Of a stretch of 64,000 nt of DNA, positions 23,020 to 33,065 are shown one piece after another. Each line of letters opens with the position of its first letter. The first letter of the stretch is position 1. The DNA comes from Mixta sp. Marseille-Q2659 (GTDB lineage Bacteria; Pseudomonadota; Gammaproteobacteria; Enterobacterales; Enterobacteriaceae), in assembly GCF_940807255.1 (NCBI RefSeq), contig NZ_CALNWY010000005.1, positions 1 to 64,000 on the forward strand, given 5' to 3'. Under the pieces are notes generated by a model. That model was not told the origin of the DNA. It saw only the letters and a list, made by a program, of their open reading frames with translations, and ran no database searches. The translations under genes and the position numbers were made by a program.

Positions 23020-23808
23020 TTAGCGTGACGCCGTAGCGGTTTCTGCCGCCGGACGGAAAGCGAGGAAATAGGCGAGGCCGACAAATACTGCACCGCCTAC
23101 GCCGTTGCCCAGGAAAACGGCCACGAAGTTCGGCAGATATTCTGCCCAGCTAAGCTGACCGGCAAAAATTGCCGCCGGAATGATAAACATATTAGCAACC
23201 ACGTGCTGAAAACCGATGGCGACAAAAGCCATTACCGGGAACCAGGCGCCAAAGATTTTGCCGACCATATCTTTACTGGCGAAAGCCAGCCAGACCGCCA
23301 GACAGACCAGCCAGTTACAGCCGATGCCGGAAATAAAAGCATGCGTAAAATCGGCGTTAACTTTTGCCGTGGCGATGGCGACAGTCTTATTCAGGTAATC
23401 CCCTTCGGTCATACCAAGAATATGACCAAAGAACCAGGCGACGGCCACGCTACCAATAAAGTTAGCGATAGTGATCCAGAACCAGTTACGCAGCACGCTT
23501 AAGCCGCTCACCTGGCGGGCAAACCAGGCGATCGGCAACGTCAGCATGTTCCCGGTCAGCAGTTCGCCGCCCGCCAGGATCGTCAGGATCAACCCGACCG
23601 GGAAGACCGCCGCGCCAAGGAAGCCGCCAAAAGAACCCCAGTCTGCAGGCAGTTTATTAATCACATGCAGATCGAGCAGAAAACCGGTGGCAATAAATGC
23701 ACCGGCCATAAAACCAAGAATTAACAGAGAAGAAACGGAAAGACGGCTTTTTGCCACGCCAGACTGAATAGCAATGGCTGCGATTTCTTTAGGTGAATGC
23801 AAAGACAT
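23020..23808 (-). CDS. Formate/nitrite transporter (FNT) family channel
   Basis: 262-residue inner-membrane channel of the FocA/NirC family with six hydrophobic segments. The pore-lining histidine lies in GFQHVVANMFIIPAA (about 205), and GGELLTGNMLTLPIAW is the typical omega-loop region. I start at the ATG at 23808 (preceded by AGAGC); a TTG seven codons earlier is less likely. The gene is not next to formate or nitrite metabolism genes, so whether it carries formate, nitrite or another small anion is open. A hairpin without a T-tract follows at about 22990-23009. Confidence 0.85.
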   Translation of the reverse strand: MSLHSPKEIAAIAIQSGVAKSRLSVSSLLILGFMAGAFIATGFLLDLHVINKLPADWGSFGGFLGAAVFPVGLILTILAGGELLTGNMLTLPIAWFARQVSGLSVLRNWFWITIANFIGSVAVAWFFGHILGMTEGDYLNKTVAIATAKVNADFTHAFISGIGCNWLVCLAVWLAFASKDMVGKIFGAWFPVMAFVAIGFQHVVANMFIIPAAIFAGQLSWAEYLPNFVAVFLGNGVGGAVFVGLAYFLAFRPAAETATASR

Positions 23809-24165
23809 AATAGCTCTGGTGTTAGTCAAAGAATAAAAGGCATTTTCGCGTCTTAACGGCGGCAGGGCTCAGCCGGAGCGGACACGATCATCCTGTCGAT
23901 TAATTAGCGTGCGAAGTTTTGCATAGCAAATTAACAATAACAAGCGACATTTTATAATGACATTAACGCAAAATTAACATCAGGCAGCAGGGGAAACAGG
24001 GCCACTTAGTAGTAAATCTTTCCGCAACGGCAATCGGCGTGATGAATCAGGGGTTAACGGCGTTGCCAGGGATAATGATTCGGCGGTCGGACAGGATTGC
24101 TGATGCAACGCAACGCCTTGATTGACGCCTTTTTCAGCGATCAAACACAGTTTTTGAATTTGCCG

Positions 24166-24194
24166 TTGACACCCTGAAGGCGGTTTCATATCAT
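24166..24194 (+). promoter_or_regulatory. Promoter of the alanine tRNA pair
   Basis: Consensus -35 TTGACA (24166-24171), 17-bp spacer and -10 TATCAT (24189-24194), then a GC-rich discriminator, 34 bases upstream of the first tRNA. The remaining ~340 bp back to the FNT gene shows no gene that I can support. Confidence 0.9.
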
Positions 24195-24227
24195 GCGCTC
24201 CGTCAACACGACACGGTTATCCGGTAT

Positions 24228-24303
<76 letters not shown>

Positions 24304-24345
24304 AATCTATCCCAAGAGATTTGGCAACGGGTAATCATCTGATGT

Positions 24346-24421
<76 letters not shown>

Positions 24422-24680
24422 TTCTTCTTATGTTCCCTGTTATCGCGCAATAATAAATTCCACCTTTATTCTTTTCCTGTTTTGACGCTCATCAATCGCC
24501 TGGCTTATCAGCTTTTACACCTCTGCTTGTTAATGACATTTGCTTAATGCATGGTGTCTTACATAACAGACTTAGCCAGACGCCTGGCAGCGATCCTGAC
24601 AGTCGCCTTTACCGTCCTGACTAAGCACTCCCCTTCTTAACAAATAATCCTGTACCTTTTGCCGTAGCTTTTGCGCCCAT
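24422..24680. other. Spacer between tRNA-Ala and nupC
   Basis: About 260 bp with no supportable gene; it contains a small hairpin (GCCAG / CTGGC near 24575) that could end the tRNA transcript but lacks a T-tract. Confidence 0.4.
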
Positions 24681-24707
24681 AAAAAAACCGGGCCAGGCCC
24701 GGTTTTT
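24681..24707 (-). terminator. nupC terminator
   Basis: Read leftward: stem ACCGGG / CCCGGT followed by seven T, 17 bases past the nupC stop. Confidence 0.85.
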
Positions 24708-24723
24708 AGCGTCACTCATGTGA

Positions 24724-25911
24724 TCAGGAGAGAACCAGGCCGGCGATAGAGGCTGACAGCACGCTGACCAGCGTAGAACCGTACAGCAGTTTCAGGCCAA
24801 AGCGTGATACCACGTTACCCTGTTCTTCATGCAGACCTTTAATCGCACCGGCCACAATGCCGATAGAAGAGAAGTTAGCAAAAGAAACCAGGAATACGGA
24901 GAGGATGCCTTCACCGCGCGGCGAGAGTTGCCCGGCGATTTTCTGCAGATCCATCATTGCCACAAACTCGTTGGAAACCAGTTTGGTCGCCATAATACTG
25001 CCAACCTGCAACGCTTCGCTGGACGGAACGCCCATAACCCACGCAAACGGGAAGAACACATAGCCCAGCACGCCCTGGAAACTGATACCGAAAATGGCGT
25101 CGAACAGCGCGTTAATGCCGGAAATCAGGGCGATAAAACCGATCAGCATTGCGGCAACGATAATCGCCACGCGGAAACCGGCAAGGATATATTCACCCAG
25201 CATTTCAAAGAAACTCTGGCCTTCGTGCAGGTTGCGAAGCTGCAAATCTTCTTCTTTATCCACGCGGTAAGGGTTGATCAATGACAGCACGATAAAGGTA
25301 CTGAACATATTCAACACCAGCGCGGCGACCACATATTTCGGCTGCAGCATGGTCATATAGGCGCCCACGATAGACATGGAAACCGTAGACATCGCAGTAG
25401 CCGCCATGGTGTACATGCGGCGCTGCGACATCTGACCAAGGATATCCTTATAGGCGATAAAGTTTTCTGACTGTCCCAAAATCAGTGAGCTAACCGCGTT
25501 AAAGGATTCCAGTTTGCCCATGCCGTTAATTTTCGACAGTACCGTACCGATAGCGCGAATAACGACAGGCAGAATGCGGAAATGTTGCAGAATACCGATC
25601 AGAGCAGAGATAAAGACGATAGGGCAGAGAACATTAAGGAAGAAGAACGCCAGACCTTTGTCATTCATTCCACCAAATACGAAGTTGGTCCCTTCAGCAG
25701 CGTATTTCAGCAGATAATCAAACAGGCCGGCAAAGCCTTTGACGAATCCCAGGCCAGCTTCAGAATTGAGGAAGAACCAGGCCAGCAGAACCTCAATCAC
25801 TAATAGCTGTATGATAAAACGGACGCGGATATTTTTACGATCGCGGCTTACCAGCAATGCCAGCAACGCAACCACCACCAGCGCCAGAACAAAATGCAAA
25901 ATGCGGGACAT
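24724..25911 (-). CDS. nupC: Nucleoside permease NupC (concentrative nucleoside transporter)
   Basis: Proton-driven inner-membrane importer of nucleosides other than guanosine types. The 395-residue protein (E. coli 400) has about ten hydrophobic segments and the CNT family signatures [17 protein letters not shown] and [23 protein letters not shown]. It diverges from mntH as in E. coli. CRP/CytR control is expected from the family, but I did not locate the sites with confidence. Confidence 0.97.
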   Translation of the reverse strand: MSRILHFVLALVVVALLALLVSRDRKNIRVRFIIQLLVIEVLLAWFFLNSEAGLGFVKGFAGLFDYLLKYAAEGTNFVFGGMNDKGLAFFFLNVLCPIVFISALIGILQHFRILPVVIRAIGTVLSKINGMGKLESFNAVSSLILGQSENFIAYKDILGQMSQRRMYTMAATAMSTVSMSIVGAYMTMLQPKYVVAALVLNMFSTFIVLSLINPYRVDKEEDLQLRNLHEGQSFFEMLGEYILAGFRVAIIVAAMLIGFIALISGINALFDAIFGISFQGVLGYVFFPFAWVMGVPSSEALQVGSIMATKLVSNEFVAMMDLQKIAGQLSPRGEGILSVFLVSFANFSSIGIVAGAIKGLHEEQGNVVSRFGLKLLYGSTLVSVLSASIAGLVLS

Positions 25912-26150
25912 GTATGCTCCAAATTTGAGGCAGGTTATATTTCGCTGCGTATTCTATGTAACACCGAGCGTAAAAACGAGATCAAGTCCACAATATAACA
26001 ATTGCCTATCGTGCTAAGCGCAAGAAAAGACTGCTCGATCACAACTGTAACACTGATTAAAAAAACCACATCTTCATTGTTAACATTTTTGAGATGGCCT
26101 ACAGTTAGTGGGTTGATGATGTTTAAACAGTCGGCTATTGTGAATACAGA

Positions 26151-26166
26151 TATAGCCATTGCTATA
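26151..26166 (+). promoter_or_regulatory. MntR box 1 upstream of mntH
   Basis: Inverted repeat TATAGC-CATT-GCTATA, which fits the MntR operator (two TAGC/GCTA half-sites 4 bases apart). It overlaps a candidate -10 (TATACT, 26163-26168) about 105 bases before the mntH start, so manganese-bound MntR would block transcription. Confidence 0.85.
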
Positions 26167-26170
26167 CTTT

Positions 26171-26184
26171 ATAGCGCGAGCTAT
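26171..26184 (+). promoter_or_regulatory. Second MntR-like box
   Basis: Perfect inverted repeat ATAGC-GCGA-GCTAT with the same half-site and 4-base spacing as box 1; centres are 19 bp apart. Confidence 0.6.
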
Positions 26185-26190
26185 CACAAC

Positions 26191-26209
26191 GATAACGACA
26201 ATCATATTT
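26191..26209 (+). promoter_or_regulatory. Fur box upstream of mntH
   Basis: GATAACGACAATCATATTT matches about 14 of 19 positions of the Fur consensus. E. coli mntH is likewise repressed by both MntR and Fur. Confidence 0.7.
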
Positions 26210-26271
26210 CACTATGGGTTATGTCCCTTTACGCTGTAAGGGTGACACCATTTCCAGACAGGATAATGACT

Positions 26272-27516
26272 ATGTTAGAAAGCCGCACCGCGGAACGAGC
26301 TGCACGCGGAGCCCGTAAGGTAAAGCTGGCGTTGCTGGGGCCCGCTTTTATTGCGGCAATTGGCTACATCGATCCTGGCAACTTTGCCACCAATATCCAG
26401 GCGGGCGCGTCCTATGGCTATAAGCTGCTGTGGGTTGTGGTCTGGGCCAATATTATGGCAACCATCATTCAGCTGATGTCCGCCAAGCTCGGCATCGCTA
26501 CCGGTAAAAATCTCGCAGAACATATTCGCGATCGCTTTCCGCGCCCGGCAGTTTGGTTCTACTGGGTACAGGCGGAAATTATCGCTATGGCCACCGATTT
26601 GGCGGAGTTTATCGGCGCCGCGCTCGGTTTTAAAATGCTGCTCGGCATTTCGCTCCTGCAGGGCGCGGTATTAACCGGCGTTGCCACCTTTTTAATTTTG
26701 ATGCTGCAAAATCGCGGGCAAAAGCCGCTGGAGCTGGTGATTGGCGGGCTGCTGCTGTTTGTCGCCGCTGCCTATATTGTTGAGCTGTTCTTTTCGCAGC
26801 CGCAAATGACCGAACTGGTGCGCGGCATGGCGCTGCCTTCGCTGCCTACGGCTGACGCCGTATTTCTGGCGGCGGGCGTGCTGGGCGCTACCATTATGCC
26901 GCACGTAATTTATCTGCACTCTTCGCTGACGCAAAACGGCGGGCGCGGCAGCTCGCGCAGCGAGCGCTACTCTTCTACCAAGCTGGATGTCGCCATCGCC
27001 ATGACCATTGCCGGCTTCGTTAACCTGGCGATGATGGCGACGGCGGCGGCGGCTTTTCACTTTAACGGTCATTCCGGCGTGGCGGATCTCGATCAGGCCT
27101 ACCTGACGCTGAAGCCGCTGTTAAGCGATGCCGCGGCGCTGGTGTTTGGTCTGAGCCTGGTGGCAGCCGGCCTGTCATCCACGGTCGTCGGCACGCTGGC
27201 AGGGCAGGTGGTGATGCAGGGCTTTATCCACTTCCATATTCCGCTGTGGCTGCGTCGCGCCATTACCATGCTGCCCTCCTTTATCGTCATTATGGCGGGC
27301 TGGGATCCTACGCGTATTCTGGTGATGAGTCAGGTGCTGCTGAGCTTCGGCATCGCGCTGGCGCTGATTCCGCTGCTGGTATTTACCGGCAAGCAGGAGC
27401 TGATGGGGGATATGACCAACACGCGCACCATGCAGACCGTCGGCTGGATTATCGTAGCGCTGGTGGTCACGCTGAATATCTATCTGCTGGTAGGGGAAAC
27501 ACTGGGGCTGGGCTGA
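26272..27516 (+). CDS. mntH: Manganese/divalent metal:H+ symporter MntH (Nramp)
   Basis: Proton-coupled Mn(II)/Fe(II) importer of the Nramp family, 414 residues with eleven predicted spans. Family motifs include the metal-site DPGN ([15 protein letters not shown], about residues 37-51) and [11 protein letters not shown] (the second metal-site helix). I prefer the ATG at 26272, eight bases after AGGA, over the in-frame ATG two codons earlier; the open frame extends further upstream without similarity. MntR and Fur sites precede it. Confidence 0.96.
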   Translation: MLESRTAERAARGARKVKLALLGPAFIAAIGYIDPGNFATNIQAGASYGYKLLWVVVWANIMATIIQLMSAKLGIATGKNLAEHIRDRFPRPAVWFYWVQAEIIAMATDLAEFIGAALGFKMLLGISLLQGAVLTGVATFLILMLQNRGQKPLELVIGGLLLFVAAAYIVELFFSQPQMTELVRGMALPSLPTADAVFLAAGVLGATIMPHVIYLHSSLTQNGGRGSSRSERYSSTKLDVAIAMTIAGFVNLAMMATAAAAFHFNGHSGVADLDQAYLTLKPLLSDAAALVFGLSLVAAGLSSTVVGTLAGQVVMQGFIHFHIPLWLRRAITMLPSFIVIMAGWDPTRILVMSQVLLSFGIALALIPLLVFTGKQELMGDMTNTRTMQTVGWIIVALVVTLNIYLLVGETLGLG

Positions 27517-27611
27517 GAACAGTTGCCTGCTCTGCTGACGCAGCGCGAACCGGTTTGCCGCGCTGCGCCAGGGTAAAGCGTTAAACGGATCGCCACAGGC
27601 AGGATGGCGAT

Positions 27612-27980
27612 TTAGTCATGATGATGATGGTGATGCTTTTCCCACTTACGATGTTCCCGCTCACGGGCGCGCTCATGATGACGCCATTCCCGCTCCCGCC
27701 GCCATTCACGGCGCTGCCACTGTTGACGCTCCCAGTCGCGATGACGTCGCCACTGTTCATGACGCCACCAGCGGCCCTGTTGCCATTCATAGCGATCGTG
27801 CCACCAGCGCCCGTCGCGCCAGCGTCCGCCATCCCAGTAGTGGCCGTGGCGATCGCGATCGCCCAGTTGTAATGTTATGCCGGGCGCCAGCGTAATCGTC
27901 GCGCCGTCGGCATGTGCTGTGGATGTAGCAAAAGGGGACAAGGTTGCCAGCAAAGCGGCAAAAATAACGGCACGTTTCAT
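27612..27980 (-). CDS. ypeC: DUF2502 periplasmic protein YpeC
   Basis: Exported protein of 122 residues with a signal peptide (residues 1-24, cleavage after AHA). The mature part begins with a conserved ATITLAPGITLQLGDRD and continues as a highly charged Arg/Trp/His repeat, ending in a His run. It matches the DUF2502 family (E. coli YpeC), of unknown function. The His-rich tail is longer than I would expect and could bind metal; being 95 bp from mntH is suggestive only. Confidence 0.88.
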   Translation of the reverse strand: MKRAVIFAALLATLSPFATSTAHADGATITLAPGITLQLGDRDRHGHYWDGGRWRDGRWWHDRYEWQQGRWWRHEQWRRHRDWERQQWQRREWRREREWRHHERAREREHRKWEKHHHHHHD

Positions 27981-28128
27981 ATTTCTCCTTATCAGTGCGC
28001 AAACAGCAGCACTGTTGGCGCCAGCATAGAAAGAAAGGGCGCGTATAGCATCGGCAGCTTTCTGAAAAAGATAAGGATAATCTTAATTGGGAATTTTCTG
28101 GCTGCCATCCGACAGCCAGCGAGGGGAA

Positions 28129-29118
28129 TTACTTCAGTAAGGCATCAATTTCCTGGATCTCTTCTGCGCTGAGCTGGCTCTGCTGCAGCATCTGCACCGC
28201 ATCATCAATCTGGCTGGTTTTGCTGGCGCCGATGAGTACGCTGGTCATGGCGGGCTGGCGCAGCACCCAGCTCAGCGCCATTTGCGCCAGTTTCTGCCCG
28301 CGACGCTGGGCGATGGCGTTTAGCTGCTGCACGGTATTCATCTTTTCCGACGTCAACTGGTCGGCATTCAGGAAACGACTGCCGCTGGCCGCGCGGGAAT
28401 CTTCCGGCACGCCGTGCAGATAGCGATCGGTCAGCACGCCGCCCGCCAGCGGGGAAAACGCGATGCAGCCTACGCCTTCGCGCTGGAGTACATCCAGCAA
28501 ACCCGCTTCCGGCGTACGCTCAAACATCGAGTATTTCGGCTGATGGATTAAGCAGGGCGTACCCAGCTCGCGCAGAATCTGAATGACCTCTGTCGCCCGA
28601 TCGGCAGGATAGTTTGAAATCGCGGCATACAGCGCCTTGCCCTGACGAACCACCTGATCCAGCGCCATCATCGTCTCTTCCAGCGGCGTCTCTGGATCGG
28701 GACGATGATGATAGAAAATATCAACGTACTCAAGGCCCATACGCTTCAGGCTCTGATCGAGGCTGGAGATCAGATACTTACGCGACCCCCAGTCGCCGTA
28801 AGGCCCATCCCACATGGTATAGCCCGCTTTGGTGGAGATAATCAGCTCGTCGCGATAGCCGTGAAAATCTTCCCGTAAAATTCGACCGAAGTTCTCTTCT
28901 GCCGAGCCGGGCGGCGGGCCGTAATTATTCGCCAAATCAAAATGAGTGATGCCGCAGTCAAAGGCGTGGCGTAACAGGGCACGGCTGTTATCGACGCGCG
29001 TGCTGTCGCCAAAGTTATGCCACAGACCAAGGGAAACAGCGGGCAGCTTAAGGCCGCTGCGCCCTGAACGACGATATTCCATCTGCTGATAACGCTCAGC
29101 GGCAGGTTGATAATGCAT
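28129..29118 (-). CDS. yghZ: Aldo/keto reductase, YghZ-type (L-glyceraldehyde 3-phosphate reductase family)
   Basis: NADPH-dependent aldo/keto reductase of 329 residues, close to E. coli YghZ/Gpr (SLGLWHNFG, FDLANNYGPPPGSAEENFG). The catalytic tetrad is visible: Asp and Tyr in FDLANNYG, Lys in IISTKAGY and His in DIFYHHRPD. E. coli YghZ reduces L-glyceraldehyde 3-phosphate and methylglyoxal. It is shorter at the C-terminus than E. coli YghZ (346). The start aligns with the E. coli N-terminus. It diverges from ipdC; a palindrome lies 46 bases upstream. Confidence 0.88.
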   Translation of the reverse strand: MHYQPAAERYQQMEYRRSGRSGLKLPAVSLGLWHNFGDSTRVDNSRALLRHAFDCGITHFDLANNYGPPPGSAEENFGRILREDFHGYRDELIISTKAGYTMWDGPYGDWGSRKYLISSLDQSLKRMGLEYVDIFYHHRPDPETPLEETMMALDQVVRQGKALYAAISNYPADRATEVIQILRELGTPCLIHQPKYSMFERTPEAGLLDVLQREGVGCIAFSPLAGGVLTDRYLHGVPEDSRAASGSRFLNADQLTSEKMNTVQQLNAIAQRRGQKLAQMALSWVLRQPAMTSVLIGASKTSQIDDAVQMLQQSQLSAEEIQEIDALLK

Positions 29119-29163
29119 AGCAATTCCCTGAAGAAATAGGTAATTAAAGCAAGGAGCTTAGCA

Positions 29164-29179
29164 GTGTATACGTTTACAC
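29164..29179. promoter_or_regulatory. Near-perfect 16-bp palindrome in the yghZ-ipdC gap
   Basis: GTGTATACGTTTACAC is an inverted repeat with one mismatched pair and a central CG. It resembles operators of the LacI/GalR family; the half-sites also recall TyrR boxes, but the spacing is wrong for those. It lies 46 bp upstream of yghZ and ~150 bp upstream of ipdC. Confidence 0.45.
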
Positions 29180-29332
29180 AAGATGAAAAGCGCGTGACGG
29201 ATCGCAATTACAGAAAAATCCACAGGCGTAACGCCCGGTTGCCAGCGGGCAAAGCAGGATAACAATATCGTATGTCGACGCGGCAGCAGAATAATCGATA
29301 CTCAAATGACCTGATTACGCAAGGAGTCTGCT

Positions 29333-30985
29333 ATGTCTGGACTAACGGTAAGTGATTATCTGCTGCAGCGGCTGAATGAAATCGGCATCGATCATCTGTT
29401 TGGCGTGCCAGGCGATTTTAACCTGACCTTTCTCGATCGGGTGATCGCTCATCCTCGTCTGGCCTGGGTTGGCTGCGCCAATGAGCTTAACGCCGCTTAC
29501 GCTGCCGATGGTTATGCGCGTAGCCGCCGGGCCGCCGCGTTATTGACCACCTTTGGCGTAGGGGAGTTGAGCGCCATTAACGGCATTGCGGGCAGCTACG
29601 CGGAATATTTGCCAGTTATTCATATTGTTGGCGCGCCTTCATTGTCAGCTCAGCAGCGCGGCGATCTTATTCATCACTCGCTGGGCGACGGCGACTTCGG
29701 ACACTTTGCGCGTATGCAGCAGGAGGTGACGGTCACGCAGGCGACGCTGACGGTAGAAAACGCCTGTGCCGAAATCGATCGGGTAATAAGCGAAGCCCTG
29801 ATGCAGCGGCGACCCGCTTACCTGCTGCTGCCGGTAGATGTCGCCGTCGCGCCCGCTCCGGCGCCGCTTCAGCCGCTGACCGTTCAGTATCCGCTTGATG
29901 CTTCCTCCCTGCAGGGTTTTCGTCTGGCAGCAGAACGCCTGCTTGCCGACGCGCGCAGCGTTTCGCTGCTGGCGGACTTTCTGGCCGATCGCTTTGGCGT
30001 TCAACAGCAGCTTGCACACTGGCTGGAGGCCGTACCGCTGCCGCACGCCACGCTGCTGATGGGTAAAGGTGTACTGGATGAACAGCGCCCAGGTTTCGCC
30101 GGAACCTATGCCGGGGAGGGCTGTGCCGCCGCAACGCGCCGAGTTATTGAACAGGCGGACGTTATCATTACCGTTGGCGTGCGCTTTACCGATACCATCA
30201 CTGTCGGTTTTACGCAGCAAATTGAGGCCGCAAAAACGATAGATGTTCAGCCGTTTAGCGTCACGGTCGCTGGAGAGTGCTTCGAGCAACTACCGATGTC
30301 TTGCGTAATCGATGAATTGCAGCAGCTTTGCCAGCGCTACAGCGCGGGCTGGATGCTGGATCGCTGTCAGCCCGCGCCGCTGGCACAGGACGCCCAACCC
30401 GGCCTGACGCAAAATGCCTTCTGGCAGGCGATGCAGGATTTCCTGCGTCCGGGCGATCTGATCGTGGCGGAGCAGGGCACCGCCGCCTTTGGCGCGGCGG
30501 CGCTGCGCTTGCCGAGCGACGCCAGGCTGGTGGTTCAGCCGCTCTGGGGATCTATCGGCTATACTTTGCCGGCAGCCTTTGGCGCCCAAACCGCCGAGCC
30601 GGAACGACGGGTGATTCTGCTTATTGGCGACGGTTCGGCGCAGTTAACGGTGCAGGAGCTGGGTTCGATGATGCGCGATAATTTGAAACCGCTCATCTTT
30701 CTGTTAAACAACGACGGTTATACCGTTGAGCGCGCGATCAATGGCGCTGACCAGCGTTATAACGATATTGCCGCCTGGAACTGGACGCAGATACCGCAGG
30801 CATTAAGCCAGGCGTGTCCCGCGCAAAGCTGGCGCGTGATGGAGACCGTACAGTTAACAGAAGTGATGAAACTTATTGCCGACGCGCCGCGTCTGTCGCT
30901 GGTGGAGGTGGTGTTGCCGCGTCTCGATTTGCCGCCGCTCTTACAGCAGGTCTCCGCCTCGCTGCATCAGCGCAATTCGGCATAG
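29333..30985 (+). CDS. ipdC: Indolepyruvate decarboxylase
   Basis: Thiamine-diphosphate enzyme that converts indole-3-pyruvate to indole-3-acetaldehyde, the key step of auxin (IAA) synthesis from tryptophan in plant-associated enterobacteria. The 550 residues match the family (E. cloacae 552). The catalytic Glu is in CANELNAAYAADGY (about 52), and the ThDP motif runs from GDGSAQLTVQE (about 435) to LLNNDGYTVE. An AAGGAG site precedes the ATG. A pyruvate or phenylpyruvate decarboxylase role is possible, but overall similarity favours IpdC. Confidence 0.88.
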   Translation: MSGLTVSDYLLQRLNEIGIDHLFGVPGDFNLTFLDRVIAHPRLAWVGCANELNAAYAADGYARSRRAAALLTTFGVGELSAINGIAGSYAEYLPVIHIVGAPSLSAQQRGDLIHHSLGDGDFGHFARMQQEVTVTQATLTVENACAEIDRVISEALMQRRPAYLLLPVDVAVAPAPAPLQPLTVQYPLDASSLQGFRLAAERLLADARSVSLLADFLADRFGVQQQLAHWLEAVPLPHATLLMGKGVLDEQRPGFAGTYAGEGCAAATRRVIEQADVIITVGVRFTDTITVGFTQQIEAAKTIDVQPFSVTVAGECFEQLPMSCVIDELQQLCQRYSAGWMLDRCQPAPLAQDAQPGLTQNAFWQAMQDFLRPGDLIVAEQGTAAFGAAALRLPSDARLVVQPLWGSIGYTLPAAFGAQTAEPERRVILLIGDGSAQLTVQELGSMMRDNLKPLIFLLNNDGYTVERAINGADQRYNDIAAWNWTQIPQALSQACPAQSWRVMETVQLTEVMKLIADAPRLSLVEVVLPRLDLPPLLQQVSASLHQRNSA

Positions 30986-31073
30986 CGATTTCAGAAAGAT
31001 GGTGCTGTTCAGATCCGGCTTTCACGGTTAAGGTAACGGGCGATTTGGCAAGGCGCTTTCATTTCGGTGAGCG

Positions 31074-31102
31074 TTGTTGTTTTACCGGGGGAAATTTATA
31101 GT
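31074..31102 (+). promoter_or_regulatory. Candidate glk promoter
   Basis: -35 TTGTTG (31074-31079), 17-bp spacer and -10 TATAGT (31097-31102), 38 bases before the glk start. Confidence 0.5.
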
Positions 31103-31140
31103 GTCCCGTAGTGAATTGACATAAGCGGAGCAGCAGAATA

Positions 31141-32106
31141 ATGACTAAATACGCTTTGGTGGGTGACGTTGGCGGTACCAACGCGCGCCTGGCGCTGTGT
31201 GAAGTAGAATCCGGCCTGATTTCTCAGGTAACCACCTATTCCACCTCTGAGCATCCCAGCCTCGAAGCGGTGATCCGTCTGTTCCTGGAAGAGCAGCAGC
31301 AGGAGATAAAAGATGGCTGTATCGCCATTGCCTGCCCGATTACCGAAGACTGGGTAGAAATGACCAATCATGACTGGGCATTCTCTACCAAAGCGCTGAA
31401 AGCCAGCCTGGAATTTGAACATCTGGAAATCATTAACGATTTCACCGCGGTTTCCATGGCGATCCCGATGCTGACGGAAAGCGACGTTATTCAGTTCGGC
31501 GGCAAGGAAGCAATTAAAGATAAGCCGATCGCCGTGTATGGTGCGGGCACTGGTCTTGGCGTGGCGCATCTGGTGCATGTCGATCGTCGCTGGGTCAGCC
31601 TGCCGGGCGAAGGTGGACACGTCGATTTAGCGCCAAACAGCGTGGAAGAAGATCTTATCCTGCAGGTGCTGCGTGAGGAGCTGGGCCACGTTTCAGCGGA
31701 ACGCGTACTGTCAGGCGCAGGCCTGGTGAATCTTTATCGCGCCATTGTGAAATCGGATAAGCGCGTGCCGGAAAACCTGAAGCCGAAAGATGTGTCAGAG
31801 CGGGCGCTGGCTGACAGCTGCACCGATTGCCGTCGCGCGCTGTCGCTGTTCTGCGTGATTATGGGGCGCTTCGGCGGTAACCTGGCGTTAACGCTGGGCA
31901 CCTTCGGTGGCGTTTATATCGCCGGCGGCATCGTGCCGCGTTTCCTTGAATTCTTTAAAGCATCCGGCTTCCGCGCTGCCTTTGAGGATAAAGGGCGTTT
32001 CCGCGATTACGTGCATAACATTCCGGTCTATATGATTACGCACGATCAGCCTGGCCTGCTGGGCGCGGGCGCGCATCTGCGCCAGACGCTGGGCCGCGTG
32101 CTGTAA
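31141..32106 (+). CDS. glk: Glucokinase
   Basis: Cytoplasmic ATP-dependent kinase that phosphorylates free glucose, for example glucose released from disaccharides. The 321 residues equal E. coli Glk. The ATP-binding [13 protein letters not shown] is at residues 8-20, the catalytic Asp in EIINDFTAV (about 100) and the sugar-binding LPGEGGHVD (about 155-163). It is monocistronic with its own terminator. Confidence 0.97.
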   Translation: MTKYALVGDVGGTNARLALCEVESGLISQVTTYSTSEHPSLEAVIRLFLEEQQQEIKDGCIAIACPITEDWVEMTNHDWAFSTKALKASLEFEHLEIINDFTAVSMAIPMLTESDVIQFGGKEAIKDKPIAVYGAGTGLGVAHLVHVDRRWVSLPGEGGHVDLAPNSVEEDLILQVLREELGHVSAERVLSGAGLVNLYRAIVKSDKRVPENLKPKDVSERALADSCTDCRRALSLFCVIMGRFGGNLALTLGTFGGVYIAGGIVPRFLEFFKASGFRAAFEDKGRFRDYVHNIPVYMITHDQPGLLGAGAHLRQTLGRVL

Positions 32107-32165
32107 CGCTGCGCACCGCAGTCTGCGAAAACAGGCGTCGGTACGGGCCTCATGTAAAAAGCTGA

Positions 32166-32194
32166 TAAAAAGCCTGCTTAAAGCAGGCTTTTTA
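32166..32194 (+). terminator. glk terminator
   Basis: Stem AAAAAGCCTGCTT / AGCAGGCTTTTT with a T run. Confidence 0.9.
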
Positions 32195-32314
32195 TTCGGG
32201 TTTTAGCACTCTCGTTTTCAGCGGGCTTCTGTCCGGCCTCATCACTTTTTTCAGCGTGCTTTGCTTTTATCTGAGCCTCATCACCTTGTTAATATTCACC
32301 TGCGGCGAACAGCG

Positions 32315-33052
32315 TCATAAACGCATCAGCTGGCGAAACGCTTTTACCTTGCTGCGGCTTACCGGCACCTGAAAATCCAGGTCGCGCAGCCGCAAAATAT
32401 AAGTGTTATTAAACCAGGGCTCGATTTCGCGGATCTTGCTCAGGTTGACGCAGTAAGAACGATGGCAGCGGAAAAACTGGCTTTCCGGCAGCCGATGACA
32501 GAACTCAGTAATAGTCATCGACATCACGTACTCTTCCCGGCGTGTATAGACAAACGTCAGCTTCTCATGGGCTTCGACGTAATAGATCTCATTAATGTCG
32601 GTCACAATAATCCGCTCATCCTTTATCAGATTCACGGTTTGCGCTATTGGGCGAAGCGTTGCCGCGTCGGGCACGCTCGGCTGATGCTGCTGTTGCCAGT
32701 GCGCTTCCAGTTTGTGCAGCATGGCGACAATGCGTGACTCATGGTAAGGCTTCAGAATGTAGTCAAAGGCTTCCAGTTCAAACGCCTGCACCGCATGTTC
32801 TTTCCAGGCGGTGATAAATACAATTTGCGGCTTATGGGCGAACTTACTGATGTTTTGCGCCAGTAAAACGCCGTCCAGCGAAGGAATATTAATATCCAGG
32901 AAGATCACATCCACTTCGCTGTGCTGCAAAAACTTCAGTACGTCGAGCCCGTCGTCAAAACAGGCGACAATATCGATAGCGCTGTGCTGCTTAATCATCC
33001 AGCTCAGCTCCTGCTGCGCCAGAAACTCATCTTCTACAATGATGGCTTTCAC
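32315..33052 (-). CDS. ypdB: LytTR response regulator YpdB (PyrR)
   Basis: 245-residue regulator. The receiver domain has phospho-acceptor Asp in VIFLDINIPS (about 53), followed by a LytTR DNA-binding domain from about 140 (YYVEAHEKLTFVYT, FFRCHRSYCVN). It matches E. coli YpdB (244), which with YpdA responds to extracellular pyruvate and activates yhjX. The gene follows ypdA by 13 bases. A site of the expected type lies upstream of yhjX in this window. Confidence 0.94.
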   Translation of the reverse strand: MKAIIVEDEFLAQQELSWMIKQHSAIDIVACFDDGLDVLKFLQHSEVDVIFLDINIPSLDGVLLAQNISKFAHKPQIVFITAWKEHAVQAFELEAFDYILKPYHESRIVAMLHKLEAHWQQQHQPSVPDAATLRPIAQTVNLIKDERIIVTDINEIYYVEAHEKLTFVYTRREEYVMSMTITEFCHRLPESQFFRCHRSYCVNLSKIREIEPWFNNTYILRLRDLDFQVPVSRSKVKAFRQLMRL

Positions 33053-33065
33053 TTGCTTCTCCCGC

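Noticed and set aside
23980-24189. 69-codon minus-strand frame upstream of the alanine tRNAs
   Set aside because: It overlaps the strong tRNA promoter, lacks a ribosome site and resembles nothing I know.
29164-29179. TyrR box upstream of ipdC
   Set aside because: The half-sites are only a few bases apart, whereas a TyrR box needs six bases between TGTAAA and TTTACA.
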